Part shown: positions 33,345 through 45,750 of the stretch, one piece after another | Numbering within the stretch: position 1 is the stretch's first letter | How the letters are laid out: the number at the start of each line of letters is the position of its first letter | Source: Phyto melanocephala | Lineage: Eukaryota > Arthropoda > Insecta > Diptera > Rhinophoridae | Direction: 5' to 3' | Length of the DNA stretch: 64,000 nt | Assembly: GCA_941918925.1 (NCBI GenBank) | Contig: OW799233.1 | Location: 58,495,841 to 58,559,840, forward strand | The notes under the pieces: model-generated | The model's input: only the letters and a program-made list of their open reading frames with translations | The model's database searches: none | What the model was told of the DNA's origin: nothing | Translations under genes and position numbers: made by a program

Positions 33345-34230
33345 TGTAGAAACTAGATCGTGGGGGAAGATATCTTTTAAACTTTCTGATGAAAGCAGTG
33401 TGTTCCAAACGGAGATACTGGCCATAATTAAAGCAACAGATCTCATTATGGAGCACGTGCCCAGAGGTGGAGAAGTTATTCTCTATGTAATCCGGCAGTC
33501 ATTTAAGCCTTGAAAGGGCGTTTGGTCAAATCAAGGTTAGTTAAGGGCTGTAGGAAGGCTATAAGTAGAATTATGGACATCTTCTGTTAAAAATGCAATA
33601 ATCAATTTGCACGATCCGGTAAGCCTATGTGGATGATGCAATAGCAAGAATTAATGCATGTGTGGCTAAATTTACTTCTATTGTTTTCTTACTTCTTCGA
33701 GAACAGAGTGACAAGTAATATTTTAATAAAGGAAATTGAAAAGAAGTATCAAAGAAAAGATAAATTATTCTTGTTTTTTTTTATTTTATTAAAATCATAC
33801 AAGTAATACACGTGGGATTGTATGCTATTGGAGCCTTTTTTAATATCTTCAATGTCAGACTGTGTTGGGTACCAGGACACTGCGAAATTGTTGGCAATGA
33901 AATTGTTGACGAGCTAACACGCGTTGTGTCGGCCCTAGAAATGGCAGTTGAAAAAAGATCAGTTAGACCACCATTAGGATTTCAGACAGGACAAACTCTT
34001 CATGGAGAAACAGAGGTGATTGCAAAATATCGAGGGTTTTCTGGACGGAGATTAATCCTGTATGATCTAAAGTAGGTACAACCTGAGAACCATAATAGGA
34101 GTCATTACTGGACATTGGTAAGGGCTAGATTTATTATCTAATAACATAATAATTGACATCGGGATCGCAACACTCCAAATTATTGTAGGATGTGTAAAGA
34201 TAAAGAAGAATTAAAAATCACAGAAAAGTA
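33345..34230 (+). pseudogene. RNase H and knuckle relic of a LOA-C-like element
   Basis: Pieces in different frames give KISFKLSDESSVFQTEILAI (Glu segment), EVILYVIRQS (mutated Asp-Ser motif), then after about 200 bp VRLCWVPGHCEIVGNEIVDE (terminal RNase H motif) and, past a stop, YCRMCKDKEELK, the first half of a terminal knuckle. It most resembles LOA-C on the minus strand at 37 kb. Highly decayed; endonuclease and RT are absent. Confidence 0.75.
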
Positions 34231-34423
34231 AGCGATTCCACGAGTTAATTGAAGTCTATAATTGTAAATTTTAGCACATCGTTGAATTAATCATGGAAAT
34301 CAGTTGGCTTTGAGGTTTGCAATAATAAGGGAGGTTACTTTACGGGACTCAACCTTCTCTTCATTCCTTTTCTTACCGATTTTTCTACTCTATTCTTAAA
34401 AGAGAACTTTATAGGTACTTTCC

Positions 34424-36150
34424 TTTTTATACCCTTCACCTGTGGTGCACAAGGGTATATATAGCTTTGTCATTTCGTGTGAAATTTCTACAATTTTTAT
34501 TTCCGACCCCATAAAGTATATATTTTCTGAAAGCTTATGAATAGGGGAGTCGATTAAGCCCTGTCAGTCCGTGTGTATGGTGAAATCAACTTTTTGAAGC
34601 CCCCCGACATCGCTTGGACTCGGGTGAGGTATTAAAATATCAGAAATATTCGGGAGTAAATCGGTATTGAAAATCAGAAACATCGGTACATAAAGAACTG
34701 AGATATGAGCAAAAACCCACTACCACCTCGATTTTTTTTTCACAAAAACAACATTACAACAACAACATACATACATACAAACGTGTATACTGGTTAGAGA
34801 AAACGTGGCATCGAATCCCAGCTGAGCAAAAACAATTTTTATACCCTTCACCTGTGGTGCACAAGGGTATATATAGCTTTGTCATTCCGTTTGTAATTTC
34901 TACAATTTTCATTTCCGACCCCATAAAGTATATATTTTCTGAAAGCTTATGAATAGAGGAGTCGATTAAGCCCTGACCGTCTGCCCGTCTGTCCGTGTGT
35001 TGGTTGAAATTAACTTTTAGAAGCAACTATATGTTCCTCAGACCTGTATATGGTATCAATCTCTTGGAAATATCCAGGAATGAATCGCTATTGAAATTCA
35101 GCACAATCGCCCCATAACTTTCTGAGATATGAGCAAAAAACCACGACCACCTCGTTTTTTTTCACAATTACAACAACAACATACATACATAGATACATGT
35201 AAAAAACATACCAAACAAAAAAAATTACAAAAAAAAAATATTAAAAATAAGAAAAAAATAATAAAAAAAAACTACAAAAAAAAAAATTTAAAAAAATTTA
35301 AAAAAAAATTTTAAAAAATTTTTTAAAAATTTTTCTAAAAAAATTTTTCTAAAAAAATTTTTTAAAAAAATTTAAAAAAAATATAAAAAAAATAATAAAA
35401 TATAAAGAATATATTAAATAAAATTTTTTTGGCTCAGCTGGGATTCGATGCCACATTTATTCTAACGTGTACGTATGCACGTATTTTATATGGGATGAAT
35501 GGTGATACAAACAATTGTTATTGCATGACTACACGTTGTGAAGGGTATATAAGATTCGGCACGGCCGAATATAGCACTGTTACTTGTTTTTATTTATTTT
35601 TATTTTTTTTTAATTTTTTTTTTTTATTTAATATATTATTTATATTTTTAGTATTTTTTTTTAATTTTTTTTTAATATTTTTTTTGTTTTATATTTATTA
35701 TATATATTTTAAATATTTTTTAAAATTTTTTTTTTTTAAATTTGTTTTTTTAATATTTTTTAAAAATTTTTTTTTTTTAATTTTTTTTTTAAACTTACAT
35801 ACGTAAATTTATAATTTTACAATGGGATGTTTTTATATATGTATGTTTTTTATATGTATGTACGTATATCATATGGAATGGTGATACAAACTACTGTTAT
35901 TGCATGACTACACGTTGTGAAGGGTATATAAGATTCGGCACGGCCGAATATAGCGCTCTTACTTGTTTTTTTTTGTATTTTTTTTTAACATAAATACGTA
36001 AACTCAATTTATAATTCTGCAATGTTTTGTATATGTATGTATGTATGTACGTATTTCATATGAGATGAATGGTGATACAAACAATTGTTATTTCATGACT
36101 ATATAAGATTCAGCACGGGCGAATATAGCACTTTTGCTTGCTTATTCTAT
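34424..36150 (+). repeat. R2 dispersed repeat copies with long A-rich and T-rich tracts
   Basis: Copies start with TATACCCTTCACCTGTGGTG at about 34430 and 34842, and include CCCCATAAAGTATATATTTT and GGGGAGTCGATTAAGCCCTG. Right ends with GAAGGGTATATAAGATTCGG and a GGC/GCC hairpin occur near 35540, 35920 and 36105. A tRNA B-box-like GGCATCGAATCCCAGCTGAG lies at about 34808 and reversed near 35435. Between them are A-rich (35205-35410) and T-rich (35585-35800) tracts. Open frames here (Lys-rich, Phe-rich) are low-complexity artefacts. Confidence 0.7.
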
Positions 36151-37092
36151 TATTAGAACATGTAATACGAAATATATAAAAAGTAATTTGTTTCCAATAT
36201 AAACACGATAACTAATAAACAGCAGAAAAAAACACTTTATGGTTTTAAGTTAATATAATCGATTTAACTGTACTTTTATATTTTTAAAATTTGTATTATA
36301 CATATTTACTTATTTATTAAACCGTTATTAATAGCTTTAATGCATATTATAATTACCTACACATACATACATACAAGATGGTATATAAATAATCCACTCA
36401 ATGTTATTAAAGATGATTGTGCTTTTTATAAACATTTGTACCACTATAGTAAGTCTGTTAGCTAAAGCTGTTGTTAAGAACATTGTAGATTTACAACATA
36501 AAAACAAATACATATATTTTTGACCAGCACGTGTCTGCGTAGTTATCGAGATGAAAGGTAGCCTATGTGTTAGGTTTTAATGTTCTTTGATACGGAAAAA
36601 CGTATAAAGTGTATTTTGTTGATATTTTTGTGTCGTCTCTACAATTTTTATGTGTCGTATCTACAATCCTCATCAAAGAGTTCTTTGTAATCGCCAGCAT
36701 CTGCCCCAGGCTAATTTTCCTATAGCACTCACATCCAACGTGTGCCTGGCAGTGGTACTAAGTCTATTGCCAGCCATTGCCGGACATTAGCATACTACAT
36801 GCGCTGCTGTCTCAGCAGTTTCAAGGTACATGGTAGAGAGGTAAGTAAGGCTGGTGCTGGTTACCCTCACACTCTCATCCAGAAATAAAGAGAAGATTAG
36901 AATTAGAAAAGAAAAAAGAATAGAAGAAAGAAAAGAAGATAGACAAATGGTGAAGTAGTGGATATCAAATCAATTCCAAAAAGAGCTAAAACCCTACAAT
37001 TGACCTATTCTCAGTCTCGTGTCTCAAAGCCAGGTCATTCCCATTACAAAACCTATCAGATTCTCGAGTCCACAGCTTGAGACATCTCCTAA
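36151..37092. other. AT-rich spacer, then LOA-C 3' untranslated region
   Basis: About 36151-36640 is non-coding AT-rich DNA. From about 36650 the sequence becomes GC-richer (CTGCCCCAGGCTAATTTTCC) and is probably the 3' UTR of LOA-C, read on the minus strand. The exact 3' end is not identified. Confidence 0.4.
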
Positions 37093-37832
37093 TTAGCCAA
37101 AGAATTTGCTACCTAGCCATTTCAACCTGCTAATCTGCAGTCTGGGACATTGGCACAGAATGTGCTCAACTGTCTCCAACTCCTCCGGATCCTCGCACAG
37201 CCTGCACATATCCGACAGGTTCAGTCCCATTTTTACGGCCATCCTGCCCAATATACAGTGGACCGTAATCATCCCTATTATAGTTATCACGCAAATACTA
37301 TCTCTGTCAAGAAGCAAATCCGAATCAGATTTACTGACCATCGGCCACAACGTTCGTGATACTTTGCAGTCCGTTCGGTTACTCCAGCCTCGATTAGTCT
37401 CGCTCAGAAGTCATTCCCTGATCATACCGAAATAGAAACCCAATCGAGGCTTTACCGTCTCCACCCTATCAGGATCCAGTATTTCTGAACCCAGTCTTGC
37501 CAACTCATCAGACATTTCATTGCCGCTTATGTTCAAGTGACCCAGCATGCCGCGGCACCCAGCATAGTCTCAACCTATATTCCTCTAAAATTCCTCGAAA
37601 AGCTCTCCTACATTCATCGACCAGCCTGGAGTTCACATAATAGCCCCTCATGGCCCGAAGAGCCGCCCGGCTGTCCACGTATATAGTGACCTCTGAGCCA
37701 AAGCGATGTTACCCTTAACCAGTTCTACGGCCCTCAGGATCCCTAGAACCTCCGCCTGAAACACACTGCAGTTGTCAGAAAGACTGTATGGCTTTCTGAT
37801 GTCCAGATCCTCAATATTTTTACCAGCTACAG
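37093..37832 (-). pseudogene. LOA-C ORF2 C-terminal part: RNase H and knuckle
   Basis: Minus-strand reading gives VAGKNIEDLDIRKPYSLSDN, CSVFQAEVLGILRAVELVKG (Glu), VTIYVDSRAALRAMRGYYV (Asp), LRLCWVPRHAG and finally LSDMCRLCEDPEELETVEH with ILCQCPRL (knuckle). Several frames are needed. The first RNase H segment (AAFTDGSKMGGNW) is on the other side of the CR1-like insertion at 40.1 kb. Confidence 0.85.
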
Positions 37833-40124
37833 TTTTAAAATAAATAAATCAGAGGAAAACTTTGCCTACAGAGACTTCAAGCGAATAAACTTAAATACAC
37901 TTTTTACAAAACTTACCCAAATTCAATAGGATGACATTTACTATATGCATGAAGTTAATGAGCAACTGAATTTTATTCAGAAAAAAATTAAACAGCTTTT
38001 TGACAAGTTTGTGCCTTTAAAATCAAAGAAAAAAACAGTTTCTGATAATCCATGGTTTACTCAAGAGATAAAACGACTAATAGACCAGCGTAATATTGCT
38101 TATTCAAGATGGATTCGTTTTAAAACCCCTGAATTGCATTTATTATATAAGCCAATGAGGAATAGAGTGAATACTAAAATTAAAATGGCAAAATCTAGTT
38201 ATTATGAATCAAAGTTTATAAATTGCATAGATATAAAATCTAGATGGAATGAAATCCGGAATATTGGTATAACTAGTAAGTCCCAAAACTGTACTAAAGA
38301 TTTAATTGTAGAGGAATTGAACTAAAATTTTCTGACCTACCGAAATCAAATGCAAACATTACTTATTATAGTAGTCAGCAAAGGAGACATAGTCATATTA
38401 TTTTTCAATTCAATTGTGTTTCTGATGTAGAGGTTTATAAAAGTTTTGCCAGTATTAAATCTAACGCTATAAGTTACGATGGAGTTCATCCAAAATTTAT
38501 TAAAATAATTTTTCCTTACATTTTACCCTACATAACTTACTTGTTTAATTGCATTATTACGAAATCTGTATTTCCTACTCACTGGAAGCATGCAAAAATT
38601 ATTCCAATTCCTAAATCAGAAAATGAGTTTCGTCAAATTGCCATACTACCATATCTCTCCAAAGTTTTTGAGCGTTTGATGCACAACCAAATAAATGAGT
38701 TTATACATGATAATAACTTACTTACATCGCGTCAATTTGGATTTCGACCGCATCACAGTAGTATATCTGCATTAGTTGATGTTACAGACTTTTTAAGATC
38801 TCAACTAGATGACAACCAAGTCATCTTTTTAATTTTACTGGATCACTCCAAAGCATTTGATACAGTGAATGCTGATATCCTAATACTAAAACTGGACAAT
38901 TTTTTTAACTTTTCTACTACTGCGACGAAACTTATGCGCTCCTACTTATCTGGAAGGTTACAATCTGTGTTTCATGGTAACATGTAATCTACTAAGATGA
39001 AATTAACAAGAGGGGTACCACAAGGATCTATATTGGGGCCGTTATTATACTCGATCTATGCTAATGATCTACCAATTCAATTGAGGTTTTGTGAAGTTCA
39101 GATGTACGCTGATGATGTGCAACTATATATTGGTTGTGATGTCTCAGGCATTAGTGATTGTGTTACGAAAATTAAGGTTGACCTTGAAAACATTAGGTCT
39201 TGGGCTTCGATAAATGGCTTATGTATTAATCCTAACAAATCCAAAGCTATGCTAATTTCAAAAAAACGAAGTACCTTGCCTTATATCCCAAAAATTGTTC
39301 TCGATCAAACAAGTATTGATTTAGTGGATAAAGTTAAAAATTTTGGAGTAACTTTTAACAAACACCTTCTTTGGAGCGAACATGTCAGCATCGCAATAGC
39401 TAAAACTTACGGAATGTTGAGAAATTTATGCTGCACGCAAAGGTTTATACCTTTTGGGGTGAGGATGCTTTTGGCTAAAACATATCTTATACCCGCTTTA
39501 TTGTACGGATGAGAATTGTTTTCTGGATGTGATGAGCGTAACAAAAGTAGACTTAAGGTTGTATTTAATAATATTGCAAGTTATATAATTGGGATCAACA
39601 GATTTAGCAGAATATCACATTATTCGAAGCGTATCTTTGGAGTAACATTTGAAAATTTTTTAAAATGTAAATCACTAATTTACTTACATGAAATAATATA
39701 TACACGCCAACCACAATACTTATATGACAAAAAAGTACCATTTAGATCTGTAAGAGGAAACTGCCTAATACAAATACCTCATGCTACAAGTCTGTCAAGC
39801 CACCATTTCTTTATATACTCTATAAGTATTTGGAATTATCTTCCCCATAGAATACAAGCAACTAGCAGTGCAACCCAATTCAAGAAATTAATTTATGAGT
39901 ACTACAAAGAGCGTTCGTGAGAAATTAACATGCATAGATAATATATACATACATATATACACACATTTTCTTCTTTTTTAACTATACATAAGTATTTGTT
40001 AAATTATTAATTTTTTGTACTTTTATATAAATTTTTATTATAACTTTTCCCCATAATCAGTACTTTTATATAAGATTTACTCTTTGTACTTGATTTTTGA
40101 AAACATAAATAAATAAAAAAATAT
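37833..40124 (+). mobile_element. CR1-like non-LTR retrotransposon inserted in LOA-C
   Basis: The insertion splits the RNase H domain of LOA-C between its GIY-type and VAGK segments. It is 5' truncated (no endonuclease) and ends in AATAAATAAAAAAA at about 40124. Its orientation is opposite to LOA-C. The exact TSD is not clear (CTACAG or TATAG at the edges). Confidence 0.8.
37850..39920 (+). pseudogene. CR1-like reverse transcriptase, several stops
   Basis: The linker region starts with EENFAYRDFKRINLNTLFTK. After a TAG near 37930 comes LFDKFVPLKSKKK and NPWFTQEIKRLIDQRNIAY. RT motifs: WKHAKIIPIPKSENEFRQIA, ILPYLSKVFERLMHNQI, QFGFRPHHSSISALVDV, ILLDHSKAFDTV (Asp), a TAA at 38985, RGVPQGSILGPLLYSIYAND, VQMYADDVQLYIG (YADD), then VKNFGVTFNKHLLW, a TGA at 39510, and a C-terminal region ending at 39920. 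No RNase H. The overall plan matches CR1-group elements and is a different family from the one at 5.6-7.0 kb. Confidence 0.88.
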
Positions 40125-42150
40125 AGATCCCTGCACCAGTTCCCTCCCATTTTCGAGCCATCAGTAAAGGCAGCAAAGCCACTAAACAGTCTGCTCTTGC
40201 TTGACCACCCTCGGCAGATTCCCAAAATCGACCCTAGCACCCACATAATCCGTGGAGCCGGGCGAGCCCAGGCAATAACCACCACCGCTAATTTCACCCA
40301 AGATCCGTGAATGACCCTGCATAACATTTCCCAACAATCCTAACTCCCTCAGTCTAAGAATGGTCCTGGCTGCCATTCCCTTTACATACTGCTCAATAGG
40401 CAGAAGATGAAGAACAACATCCAGGGCCGCCTGAGGAGTACTTCTCATGGCCCCTGTCATGCTGATCGAAACACATCTCTGAGCCTCAGACAGAAGGTTC
40501 CTACGACTTTCCAACCCCAATGCCTGCCACCAAACACAGCATCTGACCGCCAAATATAAAGCCATCTTATCACTGACGGCCGGAGTCCCCAACTTCTACT
40601 ATCGATGATCTGCAAGCTTAGTAGGCATTGATACCTCTCCTCACCCTTTCCTGAGTGTTCTTCCCCCAAGACAGCTTGCTGTTCAGAAAAACTCCCAAAT
40701 ACTTAGCACTATTAGATAGTCTAAGCTTTACACCTACCAGTACCTTGTACCTCCTTGTAAAAAGAACTCTTCTCTGCATTGATTCCCAGACCCTTATCAG
40801 TAGACCATGCTGACAGCTCGTCCAGCGTCACTTGCACGAATTCACCGATTGTCGGCAGAAAATTGCCAATATAACTACATCATCCGCATCCGTCGAAGTG
40901 CCTTAACACAACATTGACAGCCATAATAAGGTAGAAAAAACTCCCCCCTGAGTAGTCACCCTGATCATCAGTTTTCTTAGGCGTTCGTGTTCCCAGTCCT
41001 AATAAATAACTCTACTTCCAAGCATTAGAGTTAGCCATTCCACCAAGAATAATGGTGCCCCTAAATCACCGAGTGCCTGTCCTATAGCCTCTATCTTCAA
41101 GTTTTTAAAGGTACCCTCTATATCCAGGAATGTTGCCAGTGCGTACTCCCTGTTCTGCAACACCCGCTCTATGTGATCAACTACATCATGGGACCACCCC
41201 CTAGGAATGTACCCATACAGCACACAAACCCTAAACAGCTTAACCAGCAGTAGGAGTAATGATTCCTGGATATTCTGTAACATTGCCGGAAAAATACCAT
41301 CTAGTTCTACCGATTTGTACAACCCAAAAGAATTACCGGCCAAGTCACCTTATCCAAGGTTATCATATCCACCACCGCCTCCCTAACCTCAGTTCTCGAG
41401 TATGATGAACTGAGGGACTCAGAGCTGGATTTCGTCCACGTGTCGACCGGTCTCTGAATAAAACCAGGGGATACAGGGTCCTTAGATAAAATTCGTCTGA
41501 ACTTGGAAAATTCATTTACTGAATCCACTGGCTCGCTAAATCTAATTCACGAGTCCCTTTTCGTTCTCCTAATGTTCCATTTACAACCTAACCTATAGCT
41601 ACTCCAATCCTCACCCCTACGCATATATTTCGCCTTATTGAACAACCTTCTGACAGTGGATCTTTGAGCCCCCAGATTCGCTGTCCACCATCTCGGTTGC
41701 ATGCGTTTGCCTGTATAGTTCAGCGGGCAAGAACGCTCAAAGCTATCAGTCAACACCTTCGTGAAGGTTCCTACAAAATTCTCCACATCCGACTTAGACG
41801 ACGTAACCCTAAGATTACCATTCACCAGTCTTGAAGAAGAATCTCAATTCATCCTTTTCGAATGCTCAAAGCTATCAGTCAACACGTCCGTGAAGGTGCG
41901 CACAAAAGGCTTCACAAACGACTTAGACGACGTAAGCCTAAGATTACCATTCACCAGTCCTTAAAAAGGATCTCAATTCGTCCTTCACGGATTCCTATAT
42001 GGACACCTTTTTGACCTTTCAAAGACCAGACTAAAGGATAGACGACTATGGCCAGAGAAGGAATAACCTAAATATACCCTCCAATCCTCTACTAAATCCC
42101 TATGGTTCGTCAACATTATATCTAGTACTGCCTCCCTATCCCTAGTTCTG
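40125..42150 (-). pseudogene. LOA-C ORF2 middle: endonuclease end, RT, start of RNase H
   Basis: On the minus strand from 42140: VLDIMLTNHRDLVEDWRVY, GYSFSGHSRLSFSLVFERSK (endonuclease SDH motif, now SGH), then SFERSCPLNYTGKRMQPRWW, RRLFNKAKYMRRGEDWSSY, DSVNEFSKFRRILSKD, ELDGIFPAMLQNIQESLLLL, CVLYGYIPRGWS, ALATFLDIEGTFKNLKIEAI (RT Asp), and farther on ISMTGAMRSTPQAALDVVLH and AAFTDGSKMGGNWCRDLY (first RNase H Asp). Many frameshifts and gaps; the YADD region is degraded. A 129-bp (43-codon) tandem duplication lies at about 41735-41992. Confidence 0.82.
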
Positions 42151-42519
42151 GGGGGTTATTATGTAATTCGATTCAAATCGAAAAAATTACGAATTCGTAA
42201 AAATTGTATTATGTAGTACTATTTTCGGAAACTTATTTCCGAACGTTCGTAAATTTAGGGATTTTTTCTACCCCCTTTCGGAAAACAAAAAATCCCTTTC
42301 GAATATGCAACTATGTAGTACCAAAGCAAAAATCAAAAGTGTTAGTAACGTACGTATTTCTTTCGAATGCCATTTTGCTTGCGGAAATTCATGTGCATAT
42401 TATTTTATATACAAAAGTTAAATAAAAACTGTTAAAATGTAAGTATATGAATTTTATATTTGAATAATAAAAAAATAGATTTAATTGCTTTGATTTTGAA
42501 CATGTTTAAAGGGAATCTT

Positions 42520-43437
42520 TTACGAAACCAAGACAATATGAAATAATGGTGGAGTTTATGAAATTGCATTCGGATTTGGCAAAAGGACACCTAAATATTT
42601 AAAATGCTTAAAGTAAGTGCAGAGAATTGAGGCAAAGGTTATCGCAAGATTTTAATGCTGCAGGTCCACCTTCACATGAGGTTGAAAAATGAAAAAAGGC
42701 TTGTATATGAATGAATATTTTGACTCATAAATAGAACGTTTTTGCAAATTTATGTGATCAAAGGTATGGGTAGATTTCAAGCAGCACATTAAGATTAGGT
42801 CCCGCCGCAACAAAAATAGCCTATCTGGAACTGGATAGGCTATTGAATTACTTGCCATTAACGATTCTATTGAAGGAATGAGTGGCACGTCAAGATATGG
42901 GGTACAAGCTAATAATCCTGCTACTACAAGCATTAGAGAAGAAGATGCAATACAAGAAACCATTACAATATCTTGCAATGACATATCGGAAAACCCTTCT
43001 GAAAAATCTTTTGATATTTTAAATATCAATAATCCACGTAGACGTAACCGTGAAAATTGTTCTAGTAAGCAGACTTTATTAGAAAAACAAGTAGAAAATC
43101 AAATAAAACATCAAGAAAAGTCAATAGAACTGATAAGCAAATGTGACGAAAATCAGAAGACTCTTATAAGAGAAATGAAAGAAACAAATATGAACCTAAT
43201 AACAGCAAATAAATACTCAAAATGAAACAGTGATTTCAAGGAGCGTATATATAAATTAGAAAAAGAAAAGTTAGAGTTTAAAAAAATGAATTGGAAAAAA
43301 AAGAACGAATGGAACGTATTTATAAGCTTAAAAGAGAAAAGTATGACTTTATGAAGAAAAATGAATTGGAAAGAAAGAAATGCAAAATTGCAAAGCTTGA
43401 ACTAAAAAGAAAAATATTTGAATTAAAGAGCATATGA
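42520..43437 (+). pseudogene. Harbinger Myb/SANT-like DNA-binding protein
   Basis: Reading begins FTKPRQYEIMVEFMKLHSDL, then CRELRQRLSQDFNAAGPPSH and HEVEK followed by a stop where Trp is expected; after an apparent intron WVDFKQHIKIRSRRNKN continues. This is the trihelix/Myb-SANT (zeste-like) layout of the second Harbinger protein, which helps the transposase enter the nucleus and bind element ends. Downstream are ILNINNPRRRNRENCS and a coiled coil rich in Glu/Lys; a TGA at 43223-43225 and a frameshift near 43290 break it before RIYKLKREKYDFMKKNELER. At least four lesions. Confidence 0.78.
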
Positions 43438-43859
43438 AATGGTTGAGGTTTTGCTATGTGCCTTTTTTTATTAATTTTTATGTTTTACTCTTTTAGGAAT
43501 TTTTATGTTTATATTATTAGTTTTTATGTGCCTCTTTGTTATATTATTTTGTGTTTTAATATGCTCACATATGTATGTAGCTATTAGTTTCACTGAATTA
43601 TTATTATTTTACTCTTTCAATAAATGTTTTTATTAATTTTTAAATTTTGTAATTTATTTATTTTTAAATTTTGTAATTTATTTATTTTAGGAATTTATAT
43701 ATTTTTTAGTTTCTATATATATTATTTTTAATTTCATTTCTTATACTTTTTGCAACATTAAGTAAATTTATTTCTTACCTATTTTCTGTATTGTTATTTC
43801 TTCCTCAGTTTGAAAACTATCACTCTCTACATATTAAACAAATATTGTGTAATGAACAG

Positions 43860-44952
43860 CACACGCTAAGGCTTTGAACTGCCTTTTCTGAAGAGCAATG
43901 CAGTTCTCTTGCAGCCAAAAGGCAACGAAATCTTGCTTTGAGTACACAAACGTTCTTTCTACGATCGATCATCCTTTGGAGTGGTGATTATTAAAAAATG
44001 ATTCAGAAGAATTCTCAATAGCATTCCTATATGGTGCCAAAATCCATGGTTCCAAAGGATAACCGGAACCACCTGGAAAATAATGAGTTAATTTTGAAGT
44101 TTATAGATACAAAGTGTACATTTTTACCAAGAATTCTAGTTCCAGTATCTCCAGCTTGAAACTTTTTTTTTAAGTATTGCCTCTCTACAGACAAATTCCA
44201 AACATGAGAGTCGTGGCAAGCGCCTCCAAAACGTCCATCGATAGCTCTAATGTACATTTTGTGGTCACAAATCTAAAGAAGTTAATAACGTACTTTAATC
44301 AATTGATATATGTATGTATATGCATGTTAAATCCTACCGCCATAGCATTTATACTGTGTTTAAGTTTTATGTTAAAATATAAATGCTCATTGTTATAAGG
44401 TCTTATTATTTTTATGTGAGTTCCATCTACAGCCCCAATAACTCCTGGTATTGAATATTTAATATAAAAAAATCTTTTTGCCTCCATATTTTTCTATTCG
44501 CTCATTGCAAAAACAATATGTTTAGAACAAAGATTTTTTTGTATTGATACACATACCTCCGATAAACATACAGAAATATATGATTGAGACATTCCCAATA
44601 AACCGTCTTGGCCAATCTGATGTTGGTAACCACCTTGCGCACGAAATTTCAAGGTGGCTGCCAATTTTAAAATAGGAGAGACGGCAGTAGATATTTGTGG
44701 TGCTTTTAAATCACTGGTGATGGAGTTCAGTACGTACATAAATGCTAAGCCGAAAAATTTTCACAAATCCGAAAGTAATTTTTTTTTATTTAATAAAATT
44801 TTTATACGCGCTTTTCGTTTTTGTTTAAATTAAATTACTTACGAGTTTTCAGTGAGTGCCATAATATTCGATGTATCTCTTATATACTTTCTTTGGACTC
44901 TTTCTGGAACAACATCTGCTTCATCACTTTCCCACAACAAAACACAATCCAT
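43860..44952 (-). pseudogene. HARBI1-like transposase with introns
   Basis: ATG 44952 gives MDCVLLWESDEADVVPERVQ and RKYIRDTSN. The next exons, with proper GT-AG boundaries in matching phase, are 44744-44557 (AATLKFRAQGGYQHQIGQDG), 44493-44338 (IPGVIGAVDGTHIKIIRP, first catalytic Asp), 44272-44128 (MYIRAIDGRFGGACHDSHVW, second Asp) and 44072-about 43860 (GSGYPLEPWILAPYRN, HHSKG*SIVERT with the catalytic Glu). The first junction is damaged (FRLS and AFMYVLN in different frames), a TGA replaces Arg in the last exon, and a frameshift follows VERTF. All three catalytic residues remain. The enzyme would cut and paste the element using the TIRs. Confidence 0.9.
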
Positions 44953-45198
44953 TTTTACGTTTTTTTTTATATATATTTTTTGTTTCTTTGTATATTTTTA
45001 AATTTTTTGTAACAATTTTGACACTTGAACAAAACTATGAAAAATGCTGCTAAATTTTTTACGTATTAAACCTTGGCATCATTTCGTTTTTCCGTTAAAA
45101 TTTTATATACAACTGTGCAGACGTTTCGAAAGTGCTATATAATACTACTTACTTACGTTTACGTACTTACGTTTCGAATCCAATTACATAATAACCTC

Positions 45199-45660
45199 CT
45201 GAATGTTGGAATATTTCCCCTATTACAGATATAGGAATTACTACCAATAATGAAAAAAAAAATAATGAAATAGCGTCGCAACCCAATACCAATCTCAAGG
45301 CTTTTCTGCTTGATCATTCCACCAACTCTCTAATCGTCTCAATGTTTTGTTCATGGCCTCTCCTGTCACGACCGTTAGATCACCATTGCTGAAAGAATGA
45401 GAAATCATAAATTTGTGTTCACTCTTTATACATGTTCGTACCTTCTCATCCGCGTGGGGTACGAAAAATGTATACCCCGTGACCTTTAATCCAACTACCA
45501 TTTTTTTTTACTCAGCCAGGCCTCTTGAATTAAGGCCACGTTGACGTTCTTGTCAATGAAATGGGTTGCTAATTCGGTTGAGGCTACTTCACAGTGATGC
45601 AAGTTTATCTGCACCACCTTCAACCTATTAGGATCTATCATTTTTAGAAAATCTAAATTT
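45199..45660 (-). pseudogene. LOA-C ORF2 start: N-terminal endonuclease
   Basis: ATG at 45641 opens MIDPNRLKVVQINLHHCEVA (Asn motif), NVALIQEAWLS (catalytic Glu) and VGLKVTGYTFFVPHADEKVR. It continues into a degraded stretch ending LGCDAIS and GEIFQHS beside the Harbinger insertion; the rest of the domain is at 42140-42000. The sequence upstream (45642-45687) is the inter-ORF part of LOA-C, which continues beyond the next insertion at 58415. Confidence 0.83.
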
Positions 45661-45750
45661 GATAGACCCTAAATTGAATATAGCAACTAGGGTGATCGTT
45701 TATTCTACATTTTTAAGAAACCGGGTTTCAAAAAGTTTGAAATTCAGAAT

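Larger units (their letters stand above)
42151..45198. mobile_element. PIF/Harbinger transposon, two genes, 3-bp TSD
   Basis: The ends GGGGGTTATTATGTAATT and AATTACATAATAACCTC are inverted, and CTG flanks both sides (42148-42150, 45199-45201; CAG on the LOA-C coding strand). The block interrupts LOA-C between NIPTF and the DREAVLDIML segment. It carries the expected pair of Harbinger genes, convergent: a Myb/SANT-like protein on plus and a spliced transposase on minus. A 3-bp duplication is standard for this superfamily, and a CWG target is known for some animal Harbingers. Confidence 0.93.

Noticed and set aside
33812..34075. A complete host RNase H gene
   Set aside because: Sequence motifs and the following knuckle show it is a retrotransposon relic.
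35129..35806. Long Lys-rich and Phe/Leu-rich open frames
   Set aside because: They are translations of A-rich and T-rich tracts inside R2 repeats, with no domain and no codon structure.
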